Part shown: positions 9,789 to 18,215 of the stretch, piece after piece
How positions within the stretch are numbered: the first letter of the stretch is position 1
Layout: each line of letters begins with the position of its first letter
Assembly: GCA_963931055.1 (NCBI GenBank)
Contig: OZ006987.1
Coordinates: forward strand, 806,001 to 870,000
DNA length: 64,000 nt
Source: Coprenecus sp949297365
GTDB lineage: Bacteria; Bacteroidota; Bacteroidia; Bacteroidales; UBA932
Direction of reading: 5' to 3'
Translations under genes and position numbers: made by a program
Notes under the pieces: model-generated
Told to the model about the DNA's origin: nothing
The model's input: the letters and a program-made list of their open reading frames with translations, nothing else
Database searches by the model: none

Positions 9789-10400
9789 ATGGATACACAG
9801 GAGAGAAACGACACTTTCAAGAGCCTGGAGGCCCCGTCGGAGGGGCTGTATAAGGAGAAAGGCAGCAAGTTTCTCGCTTTTGCATATCCGGTGACATCGG
9901 AAGAGGAGATAAAACAGCATCTGGAGCGGATACGGAAAGAATACTACGATGCGCGGCATCACTGCTATGCGTACAGGCTCGGGCTTGAGGGCAATGTGTG
10001 GAGGATGAACGATGACGGAGAGCCTTCGTCCACTGCCGGCAGGCCGATATTCGGGCAGATACAGTCGGCCGGACTGAGTGACATACTGATCGTGGTCGTC
10101 CGTTACTTCGGAGGCATAAAACTCGGAGTACCAGGTCTGATCAACGCCTACCGGAGCGCGGCCGCCGATGCGGTAGCCCACGGCAGGATAGTGGAGAAAA
10201 CCGCAACCGAGACCTTTGCGGTGACATTTGACTACACCGGTATGGACCGGGTAATGAAGGTGATGAAGGACATGGGCCTGTCCCCCTCCAGGTTCGATAC
10301 AGGGAACGAATGCCGCCTGGAGATGAGCGTAAGACTCCGCGACTCGGACCGGTTCGTCCAGCGCATGACCGATGCCGAGGCCAAAGTGGAACACATATAA
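9789..10400 (+). CDS. YigZ/IMPACT family protein
   Basis: 203 residues. The N-terminal IMPACT domain has KEKGSKFLAFAYPV, ARHHCYAYRLG and DDGEPSSTAGRPI, then VVVRYFGGIKLGVPGLINAY; a DUF1949-type C-terminal domain follows (about 135-203). Bacterial members are of unclear function, with links to translation or stress. It is followed 12 bases later by pyrB and is probably in the same transcript. A weak -7-like TAACTTAG lies at about 9762. Confident in family, not role. Confidence 0.92.
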   Translation: MDTQERNDTFKSLEAPSEGLYKEKGSKFLAFAYPVTSEEEIKQHLERIRKEYYDARHHCYAYRLGLEGNVWRMNDDGEPSSTAGRPIFGQIQSAGLSDILIVVVRYFGGIKLGVPGLINAYRSAAADAVAHGRIVEKTATETFAVTFDYTGMDRVMKVMKDMGLSPSRFDTGNECRLEMSVRLRDSDRFVQRMTDAEAKVEHI

Positions 10401-10412
10401 TATAAATGATAT

Positions 10413-11318
10413 ATGCCTAAAAGTTTAATATCCATTCAGGACTTCACCAAAGAGGAGATACTGCACATCCTCGATGTAGCCGAGGAGATGGAGCACAACA
10501 AGTCGCAGACATTCCTGAGCGACAAGGTAGTGGCCTGCATCTTCTTCGAGCCGTCCACAAGGACCAGACTGAGTTTCGAGACTGCGGCCAACCGTCTGGG
10601 AGCCCGCGTCATAGGCTTTTCGGACGCGGCCAACACCAGCATCCGGAAGGGAGAGAGCCTCAAGGATACCATCAAGATGGTGTCCAATTACGTGGACCTC
10701 ATCGTCATGAGGCATCCTCTCGAGGGCAGTGCCCGCTATGCTTCGGAAGTGGCCTCAGTGCCGGTCATCAACGCCGGTGACGGAGCCAACCAGCATCCGA
10801 CCCAGACCCTGCTCGACCTCTACACCATCAGGCAGACCCAGGGCCGCCTGGACCACATCAACATCAACATGGTCGGCGACCTCAAATACGGCAGGACAGT
10901 ACACTCACTGCTTCAGGCCATGAGCCATTTCTCCCCCGAGTTCGAGTTCACGGCCCCGGACGAGCTCAAGCTGCCGCAGGAATACCGCGACTTCATGGAC
11001 AGCAAGGGCATCCCCTATAAGGAGACTGCCGACCTGCGGGAATATCTGGACAGCACGGACATCCTGTACATGACCCGCATCCAGCAGGAGCGGTTCACCG
11101 ACCCAGTGGAATACGAGAAAGTCAAGAATGTATACAGTCTCAACGCATCCATGCTCTCCGGAGTACGGCCGAACATGAAGATTCTGCACCCCCTGCCCCG
11201 CCTGCAGGAGATCGCCACCGACGTGGACGAGACCCCTTACGCATGGTATTTCAAGCAGGCTGAGAACGGGATGTACGTCCGCATGGCCATCATATCATAC
11301 TTACTCGGTAAAAGATAG
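10413..11318 (+). CDS. pyrB: aspartate carbamoyltransferase catalytic subunit
   Basis: 301 residues. The carbamoyl-phosphate loop FEPSTRTRLSFE (STRTR at 48-52), MRHPLEGSA and NQHPTQTLLDLYTI are all present. It condenses carbamoyl phosphate with aspartate, the committed step of pyrimidine synthesis. The regulatory chain gene pyrI follows after 12 bases. The pyrB stop sits inside GATAGGAGG, a strong Shine-Dalgarno for pyrI that is unusual in this phylum and suggests translational control of subunit ratio. Confidence 0.97.
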   Translation: MPKSLISIQDFTKEEILHILDVAEEMEHNKSQTFLSDKVVACIFFEPSTRTRLSFETAANRLGARVIGFSDAANTSIRKGESLKDTIKMVSNYVDLIVMRHPLEGSARYASEVASVPVINAGDGANQHPTQTLLDLYTIRQTQGRLDHININMVGDLKYGRTVHSLLQAMSHFSPEFEFTAPDELKLPQEYRDFMDSKGIPYKETADLREYLDSTDILYMTRIQQERFTDPVEYEKVKNVYSLNASMLSGVRPNMKILHPLPRLQEIATDVDETPYAWYFKQAENGMYVRMAIISYLLGKR

Positions 11319-11330
11319 GAGGACAGTCTT

Positions 11331-11795
11331 ATGGAAAGAAACACAATGGAAACAAACGACGAGAAGCAGCTCAAAGTGAGCGCGATAAAGAACGGCACAG
11401 TGCTGGATCACATTCCCAGCTGCCAGGTCTTCAAGGTAATCGACATCCTCGGTCTGAGCGGGTCGGAGCATCCGGTCACTTTCGGAGTCAATCTGGACAG
11501 CAAGTCCATGGGCCGCAAGGGCATCATCAAGATATCCGAGAGATTCTTCAAGGATGACGAGCTCAACAAGATAGCCCTCATCGCCCCCAACGCCAGCGTC
11601 AACATCATCCGCGACTTCAAGGTAGTGGAGAAAAAGCTGCTGACCATCCCGGAGACCATCTGCGGTATCGTCAAGTGCATCAACCCCATGTGCGTGACCA
11701 ACCACGAAGATATCCCGACAAGGTTCAGGACCATAGTAAAAGGCTCTGAGATACAGTTACAGTGCGTATACTGCGAAAAGATTACGGATTTATAA
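11331..11795 (+). CDS. pyrI: aspartate carbamoyltransferase regulatory subunit
   Basis: 154 residues, normal length. The zinc cysteines that bind the regulatory chain to PyrB are visible at 116, 121, 145 and 148 (CINPMC and CVYC). The N-terminal half is the allosteric nucleotide-binding domain (HIPSCQVFKVIDILGLS). The start at 11331 is supported by AGGAGG about ten bases upstream; an in-frame ATG at 11346 is an alternative. Its presence implies a class B type ATCase (PyrB6PyrI6) with CTP/ATP feedback, as known for the family. Confidence 0.96.
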   Translation: MERNTMETNDEKQLKVSAIKNGTVLDHIPSCQVFKVIDILGLSGSEHPVTFGVNLDSKSMGRKGIIKISERFFKDDELNKIALIAPNASVNIIRDFKVVEKKLLTIPETICGIVKCINPMCVTNHEDIPTRFRTIVKGSEIQLQCVYCEKITDL

Positions 11796-11797
11796 TT

Positions 11798-11830
11798 TTT
11801 GCCCATTGTCACAAATATTTTGTAACTTTG
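11798..11830 (+). promoter_or_regulatory. promoter of the serC operon
   Basis: TTTG at 11798-11801 and TAACTTTG at 11823-11830, separated by 21 bases, close to the Bacteroidota consensus. The predicted start near 11838 leaves an A+T-rich leader of about 34 bases before serC. Confidence 0.7.
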
Positions 11831-11871
11831 TCGCTTAATAACGATTAAACATTTTTAACAATTTTTACAAT

Positions 11872-12945
11872 ATGAAAAAAGCTTATAATTTCAACGCCGG
11901 TCCCTGCGTCCTGCCCAAACCGGCCATCGAAGCGGCTATCGAAGCCCTTAAGGATTTCAAGGGAACAGGAATGTCCGTAATAGAAGTGTCACACAGAAGC
12001 AAGGAGTGGGAGGCCGTTATGGACGAGTGCCGTTCTCTCTGGAAAGAGCTCCTCAACATCCCTGACGGATACAGCGTCCTCTTCCTGGGTGGCGGTGCAT
12101 CCCTCCAGTTCCTCTATGTAGCCATGAACCTTCTCGAGAACAAGGCCGGTTACCTGGAGACAGGCGTGTGGGCAAAGAAGGCTCTGAAAGAGGCAAAGGG
12201 CATCGGCAACGCCTATGCTGTGGCTTCCTCAGCTGACAAGAACTACACCTACATCCCTAAGGGATACGAGATCCCCACAGACCTCGACTATTTCCACATC
12301 ACCACCAACAACACCATCAAGGGTACCGAGATCCACGAGGATATGGACTGCCCCGTGCCCCTCGTAGCCGATATGTCATCCGACATCATGAGCCGTCCCG
12401 TGGACGTTTCGAAGTATGCTCTGATCTACGGTGGCGCCCAGAAGAACGTAGGTCCTGCCGGTGTAGTATTCGTTATCGTTAAGGACGAGATTCTCGGCAA
12501 GGTATCCCGTTACCTCCCGACCATGCTTGACTACCGCACACACATCGAGGGCGAGTCCATGTTCAACACTCCTCCTGTATTCTCTATCTTCGTTATGACC
12601 GAGACCCTGAAGTGGGTTAAGGCTCAGGGTGGTGTAAAGGCCATGTACGAGCTCAACAAGAAGAAAGCCGGAATGCTCTATGACGAGATCGACCGCAACT
12701 CTCTCTTCGTAGGTACAGCCGCCAAGGAGGACCGCTCCCTGATGAACGTATGCTTCGTAATGGCTCCCGGCCATGAGGATCTTCAGGACGAGTTCCTCGC
12801 TTTCGCAAAAGAAAGAGGCATGGTAGGTATCAAGGGCCACCGCTCTGTCGGCGGATTCCGCGCTTCCATCTACAACGCCTGCCCTATCGAGGCTGTTGAG
12901 GCTCTGATCGCCTGCATGCAGGAGTTTGAGAAATTGCACAAATAA
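11872..12945 (+). CDS. serC: phosphoserine aminotransferase
   Basis: 357 residues. FNAGPCVLP at the N-terminus and YGGAQKNVGPAGVVF carrying the PLP lysine (K191) identify SerC. It converts 3-phosphohydroxypyruvate to phosphoserine with glutamate as amino donor, in serine (and possibly pyridoxal phosphate) synthesis. It has its own promoter and is followed by serA 95 bases later across a hairpin. Codon choice here and in serA is strongly biased, typical of a highly expressed gene. Confident. Confidence 0.97.
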   Translation: MKKAYNFNAGPCVLPKPAIEAAIEALKDFKGTGMSVIEVSHRSKEWEAVMDECRSLWKELLNIPDGYSVLFLGGGASLQFLYVAMNLLENKAGYLETGVWAKKALKEAKGIGNAYAVASSADKNYTYIPKGYEIPTDLDYFHITTNNTIKGTEIHEDMDCPVPLVADMSSDIMSRPVDVSKYALIYGGAQKNVGPAGVVFVIVKDEILGKVSRYLPTMLDYRTHIEGESMFNTPPVFSIFVMTETLKWVKAQGGVKAMYELNKKKAGMLYDEIDRNSLFVGTAAKEDRSLMNVCFVMAPGHEDLQDEFLAFAKERGMVGIKGHRSVGGFRASIYNACPIEAVEALIACMQEFEKLHK

Positions 12946-12947
12946 AT

Positions 12948-13006
12948 AACCCCGCAACCTCGGCACGACCGGATTCATATCATGGCTGCCGGGGTTCGGT
13001 TTTTTG
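12948..13006 (+). terminator. hairpin with T-tract between serC and serA
   Basis: AACCCCG (12948-12954) can pair with CGGGGTT (12990-12996), followed by CGG and six T. The loop is long (35 bases) with a competing CGGCA/TGCCG pairing inside. It could terminate or attenuate transcription between serC and serA; partial read-through is an inference from the shared pathway. Confidence 0.5.
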
Positions 13007-13040
13007 AAACGGATAGAATCAACTTATTAAAATATTAACA

Positions 13041-13961
13041 ATGAAAGTATTAGTAGCAACTGAGAAACCTTTTTCAAAGGTAGCCGTTGACCAGATCCGC
13101 GAGATCGTCGAGAAAGGCGGCCATGAGCTTGCAACTCTCGAGAAATATACTGATGTACAGCAGCTTTACGCAGCAGTGGTAGACGCTGACGCCCTCATCG
13201 TCCGCTCCGACAAGGTGACCAAGGAGGTCATAGCAGCCGCTCCCAAGCTGAAGATCGTTGTCCGCGCCGGTGCCGGTTATGACAACCTCGACCTGGCAGC
13301 CTGCACCGAGAGAGGCATAGTAGCCATGAACACCCCCGGTCAGAACTCCAATGCCGTAGCCGAGCTCGCTATCGGCATGATGATCTACATCTCCCGCAAC
13401 CAGTTCACTCCCGGCACAGGTTCTGAGCTTAAAGGCAAGACCCTCGGTATCCAGGCTTACGGCAATGTCGGCCGTCTGGTAGCAGCCCACGCCAAGAGCT
13501 TCGGTATGAAGATTATGGCTTTCGATCCCTTCGTTCCTGCAGAGAGGATTCAGTCCGAAGGCGTTGAGGTCGCCGCTTCACTCGAGGACCTCTATGCAAA
13601 GAGCGACTTCGTGTCCCTCCATATCCCCGCAACCAACGAGACCAAGAACTCCATCGGTTACGCTCTTCTTTCGAAGATGCCTAAAGGCGGCTGCCTCGTG
13701 AACACCGCCCGCAAGGAAGTCATCAACGAGCCCGAGCTTGTAAAGGTTCTCGAGGAGAGACAGGACCTGAAGTACATCACCGACATCGCCGCCACCAACC
13801 AGGCAGAGCTGAACGAGAAGTTCGGCAAGAGAGTCTTCGCTACCCCCAAGAAGATGGGTGCCGAGACAGCCGAGGCCAATGTCAACGCCGGAGTAGCGGC
13901 AGCCAACCAGATCTGCGACTTCTTCGCTACAGGCAACCGCAAGTTCCAGGTCAACAAATAG
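13041..13961 (+). CDS. serA: D-3-phosphoglycerate dehydrogenase, Lys-type
   Basis: 306 residues, a short SerA without ACT regulatory domains. Rossmann motif around GIQAYGNVG (136-144), substrate Arg in NTARK (R224). The usual catalytic His of the TPH motif is replaced: ATPKKMGAETAEAN puts lysine at 270. This matches the Lys-type phosphoglycerate dehydrogenase described for Entamoeba histolytica and Bacteroides. It oxidises 3-phosphoglycerate to 3-phosphohydroxypyruvate with NAD. It follows serC and precedes a DUF1015 gene by 19 bases. Without ACT domains, feedback inhibition by serine would have to work differently. Confidence 0.94.
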   Translation: MKVLVATEKPFSKVAVDQIREIVEKGGHELATLEKYTDVQQLYAAVVDADALIVRSDKVTKEVIAAAPKLKIVVRAGAGYDNLDLAACTERGIVAMNTPGQNSNAVAELAIGMMIYISRNQFTPGTGSELKGKTLGIQAYGNVGRLVAAHAKSFGMKIMAFDPFVPAERIQSEGVEVAASLEDLYAKSDFVSLHIPATNETKNSIGYALLSKMPKGGCLVNTARKEVINEPELVKVLEERQDLKYITDIAATNQAELNEKFGKRVFATPKKMGAETAEANVNAGVAAANQICDFFATGNRKFQVNK

Positions 13962-13980
13962 TCTATAGGAGATCAACGAT

Positions 13981-15225
13981 ATGGTAAAAGTAAAACCTTT
14001 CGCAGCGATCCGCCCTCCCAAGGCCATCGTGACTGAAGTGGCAGCCCGCCCTTACGACGTGCTCAACTCCCAGGAAGCAAAGGCTGAGGCCGGCGAGAAA
14101 TCCCTCCTTCACATCACCAAGCCCGAGATAGATTTCGACCCCATTATCGACGAGCACTCACAGCAGGCATATGACAAGGCTGTCGAGAACTTTAAGAAAT
14201 GGCAGGAAAAAGGCTGGCTCGTGCAGGACAAGAAGGAGTGCTACTATGTCTACGCCCAGACCATGAACGGCCGCACCCAGTACGGTATCGTGCTCTGCGC
14301 CAACGTAGACGACTACCTGACAGGCAAGATCAAGAAGCATGAGCTCACCCGCAAGGACAAGGAAGAGGACCGTATGATCCACGTCCGCATCCAGAACGCC
14401 AACATCGAGCCCGTATTCTTCGCTTATCCCGACAACACCGAGATCAATGCCATCGTGAAGAAGTACACCGACGGCAAGCCCGAGTATGATTTTGTGGCAC
14501 CTGACGACGGTTTCGGCCATCACTTCTGGATTATCGACAATGACGAGGATATCAAGAGGATCACCGAGATCTTCTCGACCATTCCCGCTTTCTATGTAGC
14601 CGACGGTCACCACCGTACAGCCGCTGCCGCCCTCGTAGGCGAGGAGAAACGCCGTCAGAACCCTCATCACACCGGCAATGAGGAATACAACTATTTCATG
14701 GCAGTAGTATTCCCTGAAAGCCACCTCAAGATCATCGACTACAACCGCGTGGTGAAGGACCTCAACGGCCTCACACCCGAGCAGTTCCTCCAGAAGCTGG
14801 GTGAGGACTTCGAGATCAAGGACATGGGTACCGAGATCTACAAGCCCAAGAACCTGCACAACATCTCGATGTATCTCGGCGGTCACTGGTACTCTCTCAC
14901 AGCAAAGAAGGGCACCTACGATGACAACGATCCCATAGGATGTCTCGACGTGACCATCTGCTCCAACCTTATCTTCGACAAGCTTCTCGACATCAAGGAT
15001 CTCCGTACCTCGAAGCGTATTGATTTCGTAGGAGGTATCAGAGGTCTCGGCGAGCTCAAGAAGAGAGTTGACTCAGGTGAGATGGCAGCAGCCTTCGCTC
15101 TGTATCCCGTATCAATGAAGCAGCTTATCAGGATAGCCGACACAGGCAACATCATGCCTCCCAAGACTACCTGGTTCGAGCCGAAACTGCGCAGCGGTCT
15201 GGCTATTCACAAGCTCGAAAGATAG
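13981..15225 (+). CDS. DUF1015 family protein
   Basis: 414 residues. VKVKPFAAIRP and PYDVLNSQEA at the N-terminus and YVADGHHRTAAA in the middle are characteristic of DUF1015, a family of unknown biochemical function that is repeatedly encoded beside serA/serC. The conserved DGHHR looks like a possible nucleotide or metal site, but no reaction is established. It starts 19 bases after serA with similar biased codon use, so is part of the serine operon. A strong terminator follows. Confidence 0.93.
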   Translation: MVKVKPFAAIRPPKAIVTEVAARPYDVLNSQEAKAEAGEKSLLHITKPEIDFDPIIDEHSQQAYDKAVENFKKWQEKGWLVQDKKECYYVYAQTMNGRTQYGIVLCANVDDYLTGKIKKHELTRKDKEEDRMIHVRIQNANIEPVFFAYPDNTEINAIVKKYTDGKPEYDFVAPDDGFGHHFWIIDNDEDIKRITEIFSTIPAFYVADGHHRTAAAALVGEEKRRQNPHHTGNEEYNYFMAVVFPESHLKIIDYNRVVKDLNGLTPEQFLQKLGEDFEIKDMGTEIYKPKNLHNISMYLGGHWYSLTAKKGTYDDNDPIGCLDVTICSNLIFDKLLDIKDLRTSKRIDFVGGIRGLGELKKRVDSGEMAAAFALYPVSMKQLIRIADTGNIMPPKTTWFEPKLRSGLAIHKLER

Positions 15226-15248
15226 CGGTGCATCTTAGTTTACCTTAT

Positions 15249-15290
15249 AGAGGCCGTAATTGATTGATATCCGTTACGGCCTCTTTATTT
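15249..15290 (+). terminator. intrinsic terminator of the ser operon
   Basis: Perfect 11-bp stem AGAGGCCGTAA (15249-15259) with TTACGGCCTCT (15274-15284), 14-base loop, then TTATTT. Confidence 0.88.
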
Positions 15291-15342
15291 CAAGTATTAA
15301 ATTATTTTCAGCATTTTCCGAAGACACATTAAACTTTTACAT

Positions 15343-16257
15343 ATGAAACCGACATTAGTTGTACTGGCAGCGGGCATGGGTTCCCGCTACGGTTCCCTCA
15401 AACAGATGGACGGAGTCGGCCCCAACGGCGAGGCCATCATCGATTACTCTATCTACGACGCAGTTCGCGCTGGATTCGGCAAAGTAGTGTTCATCATCCG
15501 CCACTCATTTGAAAAGGCTTTCCGCGAGATATTCACCCCGGAGCATTTCGGAGGCAAGGTTGAGATTGACTTCGTCTTTCAGGAACTCGAATACCTGCCC
15601 GAAGGTTTCTCAGTACCGGAGGGCCGTGAGAAACCCTGGGGTACATGTCACGCCGTAATGATGGCCGCCCCTGTAGTCAGCACTCCTTTCGCCGTCATCA
15701 ACTCCGATGACTTCTACGGCCGCGAAGGCTACACCGTACTGGCCGACTACCTGCGCAGCGTGGACGGACAGACCGGCAAGTACTCCATGGTCGGCTACAA
15801 TCTGCACAACACCCTCTCCGACTACGGTACCGTCTCACGCGGAGAGTGCTCCGTCGATGCTGACGGCAATCTAGTATCAATCGTTGAGCGCACTGCGATT
15901 CAGCGTATGGAGGACGGCCGCATCATGTACAAGGACGGGGACGGCCTGCATCCCCTGGACGAGAACACCGTCGTTTCCATGAACCTGTTCGGATTCACCC
16001 CAGACTTCTTCACCGAGTCAGACCGTCTGTTCAGACAGTTCCTCTCCGACCCGGCCAACATGTCCAACCCAAAGGCCGAGTTCTTCATCCCTCTGTGCGT
16101 CAACCAGCTCATCAATGAGGGCAAGGCCAGCCTCAAAGTACTCAACAGCGATGCCCAGTGGTTCGGTGTCACCTACAAGGAGGACCGTCCCTACGTAGTC
16201 AACCGCATTCGCCAGCTGATAGACACGGGCATCTACCCCGAGCACCTCTGGAAATAA
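15343..16257 (+). CDS. NTP_transferase family nucleotidyltransferase
   Basis: 304 residues. The N-terminal VVLAAGMGSRYGSLKQMDGVGPNGE is the nucleotide-binding loop of sugar-phosphate nucleotidyltransferases, and FAVINSDDFYG supplies the metal-binding Asp pair. The family joins NTP and a sugar-1-phosphate to make NDP-sugars; the sugar is not predictable here. The C-terminal part lacks visible hexapeptide repeats. It is a single-gene unit between two terminators. It could feed cell-surface polysaccharide synthesis (inference). Confidence 0.85.
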   Translation: MKPTLVVLAAGMGSRYGSLKQMDGVGPNGEAIIDYSIYDAVRAGFGKVVFIIRHSFEKAFREIFTPEHFGGKVEIDFVFQELEYLPEGFSVPEGREKPWGTCHAVMMAAPVVSTPFAVINSDDFYGREGYTVLADYLRSVDGQTGKYSMVGYNLHNTLSDYGTVSRGECSVDADGNLVSIVERTAIQRMEDGRIMYKDGDGLHPLDENTVVSMNLFGFTPDFFTESDRLFRQFLSDPANMSNPKAEFFIPLCVNQLINEGKASLKVLNSDAQWFGVTYKEDRPYVVNRIRQLIDTGIYPEHLWK

Positions 16258-16273
16258 CCCTCTCACCATAAAA

Positions 16274-16317
16274 GGCCCTGACCGCACATTCGCAGCCAGG
16301 GCTATTTCTGATTTTTG
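16274..16317 (+). terminator. intrinsic terminator after the nucleotidyltransferase
   Basis: GCCCTG (16275-16280) pairs with CAGGGC (16297-16302); a T-rich stretch including TTTTTG follows. Confidence 0.7.
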
Positions 16318-16451
16318 AAAATTTAAATAACTTTGTCAGCAAGCCATAGCGGCAAGAGCCTTATTTTGTTTTGTACTTTCAGCTATTCCTAAAATAATCA
16401 AGAACTTGAACAATTATATTTCACTTACTCTAAATCTTTAATTTTCTAATT

Positions 16452-18140
16452 ATGAAAAAACACGCCATACTAATATTCGGCATTGCTGCCATCTCTATTT
16501 CAACACATTTATCATGCAATGAGGATTCTGGACACAATGATTTCGTGAACATTGAGCCACAAAGTCTTACTTTCAAATCAGATGGTGGACAATTAACAGC
16601 AATCATCTCTTCCTCTGCAAGTTGGAAACTATACGGTGACTGTGACTGGTGCACCACATCATCGCATAATGGAGAAAATAACGATACTATATTATTTACA
16701 ACCATTCCAAATATTTCCACACAACAACGATCCTTAACATACACTTTTATCTGCGGAAATGCTGAAAAAACTCTAACGGTCACACAGGAAGGAACAGATG
16801 ATACAGAATTACAAATACAACCGTCAGCCATATCCTTTAGACCAGAAGGAGGACAGCAAAGCGTCACAGTGCAATCTAAAGGTCCATGGAGTATAGGAGA
16901 ATATGATGAATGGATCTCTTTCTCCTCCACTAATGGGGACAATGGCGATAAAGTTACTGTATTCGCACAGGAAAACTACAACTCCGGGCCACGGACTGAC
17001 ACTGTCATTTTCACATCCAACAGCATCACAACTTCTCTAATTGTAACACAAGAAAGTGGGAAAATCATTCAATTCAATGATCCAAATTTTCTTAAAGGCA
17101 TACTTGAAAACAACAACATAGACATAAACGGAGACAAACAAATATCCATTTCAGAAGCCGAAGCTGCCACAGAACTAATACTTGCCGTCTACGACAAAGA
17201 AGGATACTTAGCTCAAAGTTTTAATATTACCGATTTATCAGAAATCAAATATTTCATCAACCTGGATTACTTGGACTGTTCCCATAATCTTCTATCTGAA
17301 TTAGACTTATCACACAACATAAAGTTAACGAAGCTATATTGTGCAAGCAATCAACTTTCCAAACTTGATGTAACAAAAAACGTAAAACTTGAAATGCTGT
17401 TCTGCCGCAACTCTCAACTTAATCATTTAAACATATCAAATAACACTGAGTTAAAGGAACTTTATTGCGACTTCAATCAACTCACTCAACTAGACATTTC
17501 TAACAATACGCAATTAACTTTCCTAGACTGCGGTGGAAATCAACTCACACAACTGGATGTTTCCAATAATTTATTATTAATCTACTTATTCTGTGCCTAC
17601 CAACAAATCACAGAACTGGATGTTTCCAATAATGACAAACTGCAATATCTCCACTGCGATGACAACCAACTCACACAATTAGACGTCACAAATAATCCTG
17701 AACTCATAATATTGAACTGCTTCAGCAACCAATTTACAGAACTTGACATAAGCAATAATACTAGACTTGAAGGTGTCGTATGTGATGATAATCAACTCAC
17801 ACAACTGGACGTATCAAACAACCCTGAACTCACAACTATTTCCTGTGCTAGAAACAACCTCTCACATATTGACATATCCAAGAATACCAAACTCACAGAA
17901 CTACTATGCTTTGAGAATAGAATATCGTATCTTGATTTATCTAATAATAAAGAACTCGCCTCACTTTGGTGCTATAGCAACAATCTCACGAAGCTGGACG
18001 TATCAAACAATCCTAACTTAACAGCTTTCTACTGTTTCAACAACCCATTAGTAGAACTTATAATCTCTACAGAACAAACTGACTCCGAGTGGTATGACGA
18101 CATACTCAATGAATATCCCAACATCATTGTAATAAAATAA
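16452..18140 (+). CDS. BACON and leucine-rich-repeat surface lipoprotein
   Basis: 562 residues. Lipoprotein signal with Cys22 (STHLSC), so it is lipidated and likely surface-exposed. Two BACON-type domains (about 31-115 and 119-203, each ending TLTVTQEG or SLIVTQESG), an EF-hand/dockerin-like calcium loop DINGDKQISISE (224-235), then 12 complete and one partial leucine-rich repeat of exactly 21 residues (271-537) with pattern LxxLxCxxNQLTxLDVSNNxx. The gene is visibly A+T-rich with AAT/ACA/TTA codons, unlike its G+C-rich neighbours, which suggests horizontal acquisition. Such proteins bind glycans or host proteins; the ligand is unknown. It stands alone and is flanked by terminators on both sides. 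Confidence 0.92.
   Translation: MKKHAILIFGIAAISISTHLSCNEDSGHNDFVNIEPQSLTFKSDGGQLTAIISSSASWKLYGDCDWCTTSSHNGENNDTILFTTIPNISTQQRSLTYTFICGNAEKTLTVTQEGTDDTELQIQPSAISFRPEGGQQSVTVQSKGPWSIGEYDEWISFSSTNGDNGDKVTVFAQENYNSGPRTDTVIFTSNSITTSLIVTQESGKIIQFNDPNFLKGILENNNIDINGDKQISISEAEAATELILAVYDKEGYLAQSFNITDLSEIKYFINLDYLDCSHNLLSELDLSHNIKLTKLYCASNQLSKLDVTKNVKLEMLFCRNSQLNHLNISNNTELKELYCDFNQLTQLDISNNTQLTFLDCGGNQLTQLDVSNNLLLIYLFCAYQQITELDVSNNDKLQYLHCDDNQLTQLDVTNNPELIILNCFSNQFTELDISNNTRLEGVVCDDNQLTQLDVSNNPELTTISCARNNLSHIDISKNTKLTELLCFENRISYLDLSNNKELASLWCYSNNLTKLDVSNNPNLTAFYCFNNPLVELIISTEQTDSEWYDDILNEYPNIIVIK
17262..18062 (+). repeat. tandem 63-bp repeats coding for 21-residue LRRs
   Basis: Thirteen in-frame units with period 63 bases encode LxxLxCxxNQLTxLDVSNN-type repeats. 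Several units share long near-identical stretches (for example CAACTCACACAACTGGA around 17540, 17790), so copy number could change by slippage or recombination. Every unit carries one Cys at the same position of the strand. Confidence 0.9.
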
Positions 18141-18156
18141 CTACCTACAGTACAGA

Positions 18157-18201
18157 ACAGAAGCCGACCGGAATGCATTCCAATCGGCTTCTGTATTCTT
18201 A
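18157..18201. terminator. bidirectional terminator between LRR gene and hydrogenase
   Basis: Perfect 11-bp stem ACAGAAGCCGA (18157-18167) with TCGGCTTCTGT (18184-18194), then ATTCTTAA. It sits between two convergent genes and could serve both. Confidence 0.75.
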
Positions 18202-18215
18202 ACCGTGAGCAAAGG

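Noticed and set aside
16258..16451. Invertible promoter upstream of the LRR lipoprotein
   Set aside because: Only a 5-bp TCAAG/CTTGA inverted repeat was seen, far shorter than known invertible sites.
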